From contig CP151667.1 of the NCBI GenBank assembly GCA_038400315.1, forward strand, positions 3,235,174 through 3,299,173: a DNA stretch of 64,000 nucleotides, read 5' to 3'. Positions 16,942-24,055 of this stretch are shown here, piece by piece. The position numbers and the translations under genes were made by a program. The notes under the pieces were generated by a model. The model searched no databases, was not told where the DNA came from, and saw nothing but the letters and a program-made list of their open reading frames with translations. Each line of letters begins with the position of its first letter. Positions within the stretch are counted from its first letter, which is position 1. The stretch comes from Isosphaeraceae bacterium EP7 (GTDB taxonomy: Bacteria; Planctomycetota; Planctomycetia; Isosphaerales; Isosphaeraceae).

Positions 16942-17730
16942 TCAGCGGGAGGCACTCGACCTCGATCGAGAGTAGCCGGCGAGGCCGGCCAGTCCCACGG
17001 CCAGGAGGGCCAGCGATCGGGGCTCGGGCACCACCGCGTTGGTGAACTGGAAGTCGGAGATCGACTGGATCGAGCTGGTCCCGCCCGACGAGCCGGTGAA
17101 CCCCACGTAGGCCGTATTGGCGCCGAGGACCTTCGGCAAGTCGGTCACGTAGCTGGTCGAGTACGTCGCCAGGGTCTTCAGGTCAGTGAGGGTCTCCGAG
17201 AGCAGCTTTCCGTCATAGGTCAGGTCGACCCGGATCTTGTTGCCGCTGGAGATGTCCACCTTGCCGGTCGAGTTGTACTCGTAGGTCTGGCCATCGGTCC
17301 GGAAATTCGTCCCGATCGTATAGGCCTTGTAGATGTTCAGCTCGATCGCGGCGCTCGGCGCCATGTATCCGTAACCGAGTGCCCCGCCCATGCCGCCCAG
17401 CGCCTCGGCCCCGGCCTTGTCGTTCTGGAGGACGAAGGCGACGCCGTCGGAAAGCCTTGAGCCCGCGGCCTGATAGGTGAACGAGGCGCGAAACGTGCTG
17501 ATGTCCTGGGTCGTCTTGGCGAACGCCGATCGCGCCTCGAACGAGCCGTCGTCGGTCAGGGTCAGAACGCCCTTCGAGACCGTCGCCCCGCCGTTGAGCG
17601 AATAGCCATCTTCGCTCTTGCCGAAGCCGATCAGGTCCGCCGACGCCGTCGAAGCCGACAGCAACCCCAGGGCGGCGATGAGGGCGCCCGGCACGAACGG
17701 CCGCGATGCAGGACGATCCATGAACAGCAT
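16942..17730 (-). CDS. PEP-CTERM protein with L-type lectin-like domain
   Basis: 262 residues from the ATG at 17730; the Met at position 4 is an alternative. A signal peptide (ending ASTASA) leads into a beta-sandwich with legume-lectin hallmarks: DGVAFVLQND, GYMAPSAAIELNIY, and TAYVGFTGSSGG followed by an IQSISDFQF strand. The end is VVPEPRSLALLAVGLAGLAG followed by an Arg/Ser tail, the PEP-CTERM sorting signal. It is therefore probably an exported carbohydrate-binding or structural protein. The Asp and Asn metal ligands of true lectins are only partly visible, so sugar binding is unproven. It diverges from the M14-like gene. Confidence 0.87.
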   Translation of the reverse strand: MLFMDRPASRPFVPGALIAALGLLSASTASADLIGFGKSEDGYSLNGGATVSKGVLTLTDDGSFEARSAFAKTTQDISTFRASFTYQAAGSRLSDGVAFVLQNDKAGAEALGGMGGALGYGYMAPSAAIELNIYKAYTIGTNFRTDGQTYEYNSTGKVDISSGNKIRVDLTYDGKLLSETLTDLKTLATYSTSYVTDLPKVLGANTAYVGFTGSSGGTSSIQSISDFQFTNAVVPEPRSLALLAVGLAGLAGYSRSRSSASR

Positions 17731-18038
17731 GTCGAATCTCGCTTCAGCGTGAGTTGGGCGTGACGATCGGCGTCGATCGAATGGGCCGCCTGACGCGGCA
17801 CGGGATGATTCCCGGGAACTCTAGGCTTTGGATGGGGCCCTGGAGCCGGCCGATCGTGTCGATTCCTGGCAACACTGAGGTGGCCCCCTCGAACGGTGAG
17901 GCCGATCGCGGAAGGCGATACACGCCTGGACGCCGGGCCGCGTGCCCTGCCCATGCCATTCTGGTAACCTGGGGTCTCGTTGCGGCGCGAGACTGGCGGC
18001 GCCGACCCGATTCGCGATGGTCATCCTGGGCCGCTGGC

Positions 18039-19982
18039 ATGAAGCTCGACACAAGGTTCGCCCCCGCACTCAGGGGGTCGGCCCTCGCCCTGATCCTCGC
18101 GACCATGGGGCCCCAGGCCGCGCGGGCCCAGCAGGAAAGTCGGCCCGAGACGAAGCCTGCGCAAACCGATCCGGCGACACAGCCGCCGCCCCAGCTTCCG
18201 TCGCTCTTCCCCGCGGGCTATCTCGACGACGAGGGGCTCACCGCCGCGCTCCGGCGTGAGGCGACGGCCCACCCGCAGGTGGTCACGCTCAGCTCGCTGG
18301 CCCGGACCGGGCAGGGGCGGGACGTCTGGATGGTCCGGATCGGCCGGCCCGAGGACGCGGGCGCGGACGCCGGGGCTCCCAAGCCCGACCCGCGCGCCCG
18401 CCGCGTCGGGCCCAGGCCGGCCATCCTCATCGTCGCCAACCTGGAGGCCGACCACCTCGTCGGCTCGCAGGTCGCCCTGGGAATGATCCGCTCATTGGCG
18501 GCCGCCGACGGCCAGGACCAGGCCGTCACCCGGATGCTCGACCGCACCACGATCTACGTCGTCCCCAGGCTCAACCCCGACGGCGCAGAGCGCAACCTGG
18601 AGCTGCCCCGCGGCGACTTCCGCGCCAACCTGAGGGCGATGGACCGCGACCGCGACGGCCGGTCGAACGAGGACGGGCCCGACGACCTCAACGCCGACGG
18701 ATTGCTGCTGAGGCTCCGCCTGAAGGACGCCAAGGCGACGCTCGTCGCCGACGAGAAGGACCCGCGCATCGTGCGCAAGGCCGACCCCGCCAAGGGGGAA
18801 GAGCCCATCTATTCGGAGCAATCCGAGGGGATCGACAACGACGACGACGGGCAGTCGAACGAGGACCCATCCGGGGGCGTGAACCTCAACCGGAACTGGC
18901 CGCACAACTGGACGGAATTCGACCCGGAGGCCGGCTTCAGCCCCGCCAGCGAGCCCGAGACCCTGGGCCTGATCCGGTTCGCCTTCGACCACCCCGAGAT
19001 CGCCGCCGTCTGGTCGTTCTCGCTCAACGACAACCTGAAGGCCGAGCCCAAGAAGCCGGGCTCCGACCTGGACGACGCCGACTTACCCTACGTCGCCGAG
19101 CTCTCTCGCCTTTACAACAAGGCCCTGGGCGCCAAGGCCTCTGAGGTCACGGTCAACGCCCCCGCGCCCCCGCGCAATGGCGACGCCGCCAAGGCCGAGG
19201 CGACGAAGGCCGATGCCACCAAGCCCGCCACGGCCGCCGCGCCCAGGCCCCGGACCGCCCTGAACCTGGCCGCCGCCACCGGCACGCCCGCGCCTGGGGC
19301 CACCTCCGATGGTGCCCTGAGCGAGTGGGCCTATCACCAGTTCGGCGCCCTCGGCCTGTCGACCCGCCTCTGGTCGGTCCCGGACATCCCCGAGCCCGCC
19401 GCGGGGCAGGCCAAGCCGCCGTCCGACGGCGAGGCTCGCTGGCTCTACTGGAACGACAACGTCGCCGGCGGCCGCGCGTTCGTCCCGTTCGTCAAGCTGG
19501 ACCACCCCACCTTGGGCGCCGTCGAGGTGGGGGGCTGGCGGCCAGGCGTCCGGCTCAATCCGCCGGCCGACCTCATCCCGGCGCTGGTCGAGGCGCACTC
19601 CACCTTCCTGGCCGACCTGGCCGCCCGGCTGCCCCGGCTGGAGTGGGTCGACGTCAAGGCCGAGCCCAAAGGTGGGGGGCTTGTCGAGGTCGTCGCCACG
19701 GTGCGCAACGCAGGCGACCTGCCCACCGCCACCGCCCAGGCGGCCAAGATCCGCAGGACCGAGCCGGTCCTCGTGCGGCTCGACCCCGCGGGCGCCACGA
19801 TCCTTGCCGGCCGCCCCCTGGAACGGATCGACGTCCTCGCCGCATCGGGGGGCCGCAAGGAGCTGCGCTGGCTCCTGCTCCTGCCGGCCAATGCACCCCA
19901 GGGCGCGGAACCGCCGACCATCACGCTCGACGCCGCCGCGCCGCGGGCCGGCCGGGCACGGGCCAGCGTGCCGCTGCGTTAG
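18039..19982 (+). CDS. M14 carboxypeptidase-like protein, probably catalytically inactive
   Basis: 647 residues from the ATG at 18039, which starts a signal peptide ending AARAQ. The fold follows the M14 zinc carboxypeptidase family and aligns by eye with the paralog at 22121. The zinc site is gone: the HxxE position reads LEADHL (His to Ala137, Glu to Leu140), the third ligand is Ser328 (WSFSLND), and the catalytic Glu position is Arg443 (STRLW). Two acidic loops resembling calcium-binding repeats (DRDRDGRSNEDG and DNDDDGQSNED) are retained. A low-complexity Ala/Lys/Pro linker (about 375-420) is inserted. The likely role is binding peptides or glycans without cleavage, which is inference. 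A perfect hairpin terminator follows. Confidence 0.85.
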   Translation: MKLDTRFAPALRGSALALILATMGPQAARAQQESRPETKPAQTDPATQPPPQLPSLFPAGYLDDEGLTAALRREATAHPQVVTLSSLARTGQGRDVWMVRIGRPEDAGADAGAPKPDPRARRVGPRPAILIVANLEADHLVGSQVALGMIRSLAAADGQDQAVTRMLDRTTIYVVPRLNPDGAERNLELPRGDFRANLRAMDRDRDGRSNEDGPDDLNADGLLLRLRLKDAKATLVADEKDPRIVRKADPAKGEEPIYSEQSEGIDNDDDGQSNEDPSGGVNLNRNWPHNWTEFDPEAGFSPASEPETLGLIRFAFDHPEIAAVWSFSLNDNLKAEPKKPGSDLDDADLPYVAELSRLYNKALGAKASEVTVNAPAPPRNGDAAKAEATKADATKPATAAAPRPRTALNLAAATGTPAPGATSDGALSEWAYHQFGALGLSTRLWSVPDIPEPAAGQAKPPSDGEARWLYWNDNVAGGRAFVPFVKLDHPTLGAVEVGGWRPGVRLNPPADLIPALVEAHSTFLADLAARLPRLEWVDVKAEPKGGGLVEVVATVRNAGDLPTATAQAAKIRRTEPVLVRLDPAGATILAGRPLERIDVLAASGGRKELRWLLLLPANAPQGAEPPTITLDAAAPRAGRARASVPLR

Positions 19983-19991
19983 AGACGAGAA

Positions 19992-20021
19992 GCCCCCCTC
20001 GACATCGTCGTCGAGGGGGGC
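19992..20021. terminator. Bidirectional terminator hairpin
   Basis: A perfect 12-bp stem (GCCCCCCTCGAC against GTCGAGGGGGGC) with a 6-nt loop lies between two convergent genes, 9 bp after the stop of the M14-like gene and 42 bp from the end of the PEP-CTERM gene. Confidence 0.8.
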
Positions 20022-20063
20022 ACGCCGGGTCGCCCAGAGCCCGGCGCCTCGGGTCGTCGAGGG

Positions 20064-20924
20064 TCAGGCGAGGCGGGCGCGGGCCCGCCTCGCGGTGGCC
20101 AGGCCCATCAGGCCCAGCCCCGTCAGCATCGAGATCAGGGTCGCCGGCTCGGGCACCGCCGCGTGGATCACGCCCACGCCGCTGAGGTCGAATCCGCTCG
20201 ACGCGAAGGGGGTCTTGAACGGGTCGTTGATCAGGTGCCCCTGCGAGTCGTACGACCCATAAGCCGGGTCGATCGAGCCTATCACGTCGGTGATGCGCAC
20301 CTGGGTCACGAGGTTGATATCAAGCAGCGGCGAGAGGCCGGCCAGATCCTGGAGGTCGAAGCCCGTGCCGTAGCCACCGATGTATTTGCCGGCGAGGTTC
20401 GACAGATTCGAGGCGTCAAGCAGCGAGAATCCTCCGACCTGGGTGACCGTCTGGGTCAGTGAGATCGACGGGAACTCGAAGAAGTGCACTCCGTCAGACG
20501 ACACCGAGACGAGGCCCAGCTCCAGCAACGCCATCCCGGCGCCCCCCGAGAGGAACCCGTTTTCGAAGACCGCGAAGTCGGCCCCCGCGCCGTTGGCGAT
20601 CGCCCGGTCGAAGCCCAGCGTGATCGAGCCGCCGTCGCCCAGCGACACCAGATGCGACGACCCCGTGGCCGCGCCTAGGACATCGGTCGGCTTGCCAATC
20701 GACGCGAGCGGGCTGGACGGGTTGCTGATGTCCTGCGGCCCCCGCCTGAACGAGACGACCGACGAGGCCCAGCCGGTGATCAGGGGGCTGAGCGCCGAGA
20801 TCGCGCCGGTCGAGCCCGGCTGCCCAACCTGCGGGTCGAATGGCCCCGCCAGCGCCTCGGGGGCGTTTGAAACCAGGGCCAGGGCCAGCACACCGCGCCA
20901 TCCGAACATCAACAAAATCCGCAT
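20064..20924 (-). CDS. PEP-CTERM surface protein downstream of a cobalamin riboswitch
   Basis: 286 residues from the ATG at 20924, with GGAGAG 6 bp upstream; the Mets at 20942 and 20948 are less well placed. A signal peptide (ending EALA) is followed by a domain seen in proteins loosely annotated as cell surface proteins: a glycine-rich stretch with GSITLGFDRAI and FAVFENGF, then GGYGTGFDLQDLAG, VTQVRITDVIGS, and DSQGHLINDP leading to SGFDLSGVGVIH. It ends in VPEPATLISMLTGLGLMGLA plus an Arg-rich tail, a clear PEP-CTERM signal. It is the only gene downstream of the B12 riboswitch on this strand, so a role in capturing cobalamin or another corrinoid at the cell surface is proposed. That function is inference; the riboswitch and sorting signal are seen directly. 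Confidence 0.87.
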   Translation of the reverse strand: MRILLMFGWRGVLALALVSNAPEALAGPFDPQVGQPGSTGAISALSPLITGWASSVVSFRRGPQDISNPSSPLASIGKPTDVLGAATGSSHLVSLGDGGSITLGFDRAIANGAGADFAVFENGFLSGGAGMALLELGLVSVSSDGVHFFEFPSISLTQTVTQVGGFSLLDASNLSNLAGKYIGGYGTGFDLQDLAGLSPLLDINLVTQVRITDVIGSIDPAYGSYDSQGHLINDPFKTPFASSGFDLSGVGVIHAAVPEPATLISMLTGLGLMGLATARRARARLA

Positions 20925-21439
20925 GCGAACTCTCCAATTCATCTTCATCAATGGGGCGAAGGCGCGCCGCCCCCCGCCGATTGGCGCGGCGTCGCACGGC
21001 CACGCCCGGTGGGCGAAGGCGCACGCGGCCGCATCCCGCACGGGGAGCGACGCGATCGAGATTCCAGGCCGCGATCCGGGCCGCCTAGACCGGCCCGGGC
21101 ACCCGACCACGCGGGAACGGCGAGCACGCATGGGACCGCGACCAACGCCGGGCGGCCGACGACGAGGCGTCGGGCACGTCCGGCCTTGCGGCGAACGTCG
21201 GGGACGGGCAGGGGCACCACGCGGCGGTGCGGGAGGGGCCGTGTCGTGCGGTCGGGGTCATGGGTGCGGGCTTTCTGCCGGGCCGGGCATCGAGGAGGTC
21301 GGGTCCGCTTCGACCCAAGCCCACGCGGAGCGTGCCCGCCCGGCGCATCATCGGGAATCGCCCCTTCAAAAGGGGGGTCGAAACCCGGATGCGCGTGCGC
21401 ACCCGCCCGGTGGCTTGTCGGCCGAAGCACCGGAACAGT
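20925..21439 (-). other. Long leader between riboswitch and PEP-CTERM gene
   Basis: About 515 nt with no convincing ORF on either strand; frames are open mainly because of high GC. Just after the aptamer, at about 21361-21375, the minus strand can form a short CCCC/GGGG hairpin around TTTTGAA, a possible part of the expression platform. The spacing is longer than usual for a B12 riboswitch, so a small unrecognised gene or a second regulatory element is possible. Confidence 0.5.
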
Positions 21440-21635
21440 CACCCGACGGGCAGGTCTTCTGGCTCTCGGCTCATGACGGACCCCGGGCGGCCTTCCCGCC
21501 TTGCGGCAGTGGCCTTTGTGGATGCCCGGGAGCCTGGCCGATTACAGCGGCGGCCCCGCGACGGATTCTCACCGTCTTCCCTATTCTCCCCCGACCCGCC
21601 CGAAGGCACGCCGGGGGCACCCGTCGAGGCCCGGA
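21440..21635 (-). promoter_or_regulatory. Cobalamin (B12) riboswitch aptamer
   Basis: Read on the minus strand, the canonical conserved pieces occur in order: GGTGCC (about 21632), TAGGGAA, CGGTGAGAATCCG, GCGGGGCCGCCGCTGTAA (down to 21542), CCACTG, GGCGGGAAGGC, then GAGCCAGAAGACCTGCC, the B12 box (about 21449-21466). This is the full class-I cobalamin aptamer layout. Binding of adenosylcobalamin or a relative normally turns off the downstream gene. The only downstream gene on this strand is the PEP-CTERM protein starting at 20924. Confidence 0.95.
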
Positions 21636-22120
21636 TTGCAACGCGCCCGGTGCCCGCCTGTCAACCCCCAGCCGAGGCCCCCGAGGCCCGTCGGGGGCCA
21701 CATCAAGTGCACGGGGGCTTTTCCGACCGGAGCCCTTTGAAACCCACACAAATCCTTTCGCTTTCATTCGCACTCTCTCCGCGAATAAAATGAATAATGC
21801 GATCTCTCTCGCGAAAACCGTTGGCCTTACTCCCGCCGGTTGACGCATTTTCCAGGGAAGGGTCGGCCATCGACGTCGGACCAGGCATCCGGCCTTTATC
21901 GGTCCCCCTGTGAAGCGGAGGCTGTACTGTCCATGCCCGAAGGGGAGCGGGGGACATCCCCGCCATGCATGCCTCGAGCCTTCGAGACGCCGGGCACGCG
22001 GTCGAGTTGAACGCGGTGGGGGGTGGGTGTTTGCCGGGGGGCAAAGGGTCGGTAAGCTCGGTAGGGGCGGAGGGTCGTCGAGAATGTCACGGCGGCCGAA
22101 AATCGGGGGAGGCTCGCGGC
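21636..22120. other. Intergenic region upstream of riboswitch and M14 gene
   Basis: About 485 bp between the 5' end of the riboswitch (minus) and the start of the M14 peptidase (plus). It should hold both promoters. A less GC-rich patch at 21720-21860 is where the riboswitch transcript might start, but no clear -35/-10 pair was identified. Confidence 0.4.
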
Positions 22121-23923
22121 ATGCGGACGGCGTTCGGTCGACGGGGGCTGGGTCTCGGGCTGGGCGTCGCCGCCCTGGCGGCTGGCCTGACGCTGGCCTG
22201 CGCGAGGCCGTCCTCGGCCGCGGTCGAGCCGCCGTTCCCACCCCCCAAGGTGCCGCTGGCGTTCAACCGGCTGTATGACTACCCCGACCTGGTCGCCGCC
22301 ATGCGCAAGCTGGCGGAGGGCCACCCCGACATCATCTCGATGTCCAGCCTGGGCAAGAGCGTCGAGGGGCGCGATCTCTGGTGCCTGACGATCAACAACC
22401 CGGCCACAGGCCCCGACCGCTCCAAGCCGGCCATGTACGTCGACGGCAACGTCCACGGCAATGAGGTCCAGGCCGCCGAGGCCTGCCTCTACCTGGCCTG
22501 GTACCTGGCCGAGAACCGGGGGCGCGTCGAGGAGCTGAGGCGGATCGTCGACGAGCGGGCCTTCTACATCGTGCCGACGGTCAACCCCGACGGCCGGGCC
22601 TACTGGTTCGGCGGCCCCAACACGACCCACAGCTCGCGCAGCGGCAAGACCCCCCGCGATGACGACGGCGACGGGCTGCTCGACGAGGACGGCTACGAGG
22701 ACCTCGACGGCGACGGCCAGGTCACCCAGATGAGGCGCAAGGCCGCGCACGGCCGCTGGAAGGTCTCGGCCGCCGACCCACGCCTGATGGTCCCCGCGGG
22801 CCCCGGCGAGGACGGCCAGTATGAACTGCTGGGCACCGAGGGGAGGGACGACGACGGCGACGGCGAGGTCAACGAGGACCCCCCCGGCGGCTACGACATG
22901 AACCGCGACTGGCCGGCCGACTGGAGGCCCTCGCACGACCAGAGCGGGGCCGGCGACTTCCCGCTCTCGTGGCCCGAGACCCGCGCCCTGGCCGAGTTCA
23001 TCCTGGCCAGGCCTAACATCGCCGGCGTCCAGTCGTTCCACAATGCCGGTGGGATGATCCTGCGCGGGCCAGGGCACCCCTCCAGGCAGCCCCAGTATCC
23101 GTCGGCCGACGACCGCGTGGCCGACCAGATCGGCCGGATGGGCGCCCGGATGCTGCCGTACTACCGCAACATGGTCATCCACCGCGACCTCTACCCGGTT
23201 CGAGGCGGGTTCATCAACTGGACCTACGAGCACCTGGGCATCTTCTCGTTCACCAACGAGCTCTGGAACAACGACCAGCTGATGCCCCGCGCCGAGCCCG
23301 CCCAGGCGCCGGGGAGCACCCTGGGCAGCGCCGTGGGGGCCGACGACGAGGACCGGCAGTTGCTGGCCAACGACCGCCTGCTCTTCGGCACCCAGTTCCG
23401 CCCCTGGAAGGCGGCCAGGCATCCGGTCTACGGCGAGATCGAGATCGGCGGATTCGTCAAGCAGTCGCAGCGCGTCCCGCCGCCGTTCATGATCGAGGAG
23501 ATGTGCCACCGCAACGCCGCATTCGTGCTCTATCACGCCGACCAGATGCCCAGGCTGGAGTGGGACGGCGCGTCGGTGGCCCCGCTGGGGGGCGACGCTT
23601 TTAGCGTGACCGCCTCGGTGCGCAACACGCGGTCGATCCCCAGCGTGGCGCGCCAGGCCTCGCTGCGCAAGATCGGCCTGCCGGACACATTCGGCCTCTC
23701 GGGACCCGGGCTGACGGTCGTCGGCGGCGGCACCCTGGTCGACCGCGACACGGGGCGGGTCGAGCCCGCGGCACGCAACCCGGGCGTGCTCAGGCTGCCC
23801 GAGGGGATCGCCGGCGACTCGACGGCCCGGGTCCGCTGGTTCGTCCGCGGCCGGGGCGAGGCCACGCTCAGGTACGGCTCGCAGAAGGGGGGCAGCTTGA
23901 CCAAGAAAATCGAAATCCGTTAA
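22121..23923 (+). CDS. M14 family zinc carboxypeptidase, secreted
   Basis: 600 residues from the ATG at 22121, with GGGGGAGG upstream; the frame opens earlier but lacks protein character. A signal peptide or lipid-type leader ends near ACARPSSAAV. Zinc ligands are intact: His112 and Glu115 in NVHGNE, and His307 in QSFHNAGG. The catalytic Glu380 is in FTNELWNN. The substrate-binding MNRDWP segment is present. Two acidic loops resembling calcium sites (DDDGDGLLDEDG with DLDGDG, and DDDGDGEVNED) are inserted in the domain. The C-terminal 130 residues look like a beta-sandwich. It should trim C-terminal residues from peptides, or cell-wall peptides, outside the cytoplasm. Its paralog at 18039 has lost all of these residues. 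Confidence 0.92.
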   Translation: MRTAFGRRGLGLGLGVAALAAGLTLACARPSSAAVEPPFPPPKVPLAFNRLYDYPDLVAAMRKLAEGHPDIISMSSLGKSVEGRDLWCLTINNPATGPDRSKPAMYVDGNVHGNEVQAAEACLYLAWYLAENRGRVEELRRIVDERAFYIVPTVNPDGRAYWFGGPNTTHSSRSGKTPRDDDGDGLLDEDGYEDLDGDGQVTQMRRKAAHGRWKVSAADPRLMVPAGPGEDGQYELLGTEGRDDDGDGEVNEDPPGGYDMNRDWPADWRPSHDQSGAGDFPLSWPETRALAEFILARPNIAGVQSFHNAGGMILRGPGHPSRQPQYPSADDRVADQIGRMGARMLPYYRNMVIHRDLYPVRGGFINWTYEHLGIFSFTNELWNNDQLMPRAEPAQAPGSTLGSAVGADDEDRQLLANDRLLFGTQFRPWKAARHPVYGEIEIGGFVKQSQRVPPPFMIEEMCHRNAAFVLYHADQMPRLEWDGASVAPLGGDAFSVTASVRNTRSIPSVARQASLRKIGLPDTFGLSGPGLTVVGGGTLVDRDTGRVEPAARNPGVLRLPEGIAGDSTARVRWFVRGRGEATLRYGSQKGGSLTKKIEIR

Positions 23924-24055
23924 TCTGACGCATCATAAATCGAACGATACGTCTCCCGAAACCGGGCCTTACCTGGGCTGCGGGCGGGATCTCCGAGTTC
24001 CTTCGGGGGCCTGACCGCGGAGGCGCGGCCGGCGGTATGCCTGAGAGGGCTTCCT

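Noticed and set aside
20925-21442. A small gene between the riboswitch and the PEP-CTERM gene
   Set aside because: Several frames are open, one with a hydrophobic patch, but none has a ribosome site or recognisable product.
21896-23536. A 546-residue minus-strand frame under the M14 peptidase
   Set aside because: Val/Gly/Asp-rich antisense of a protein with intact zinc-site motifs.
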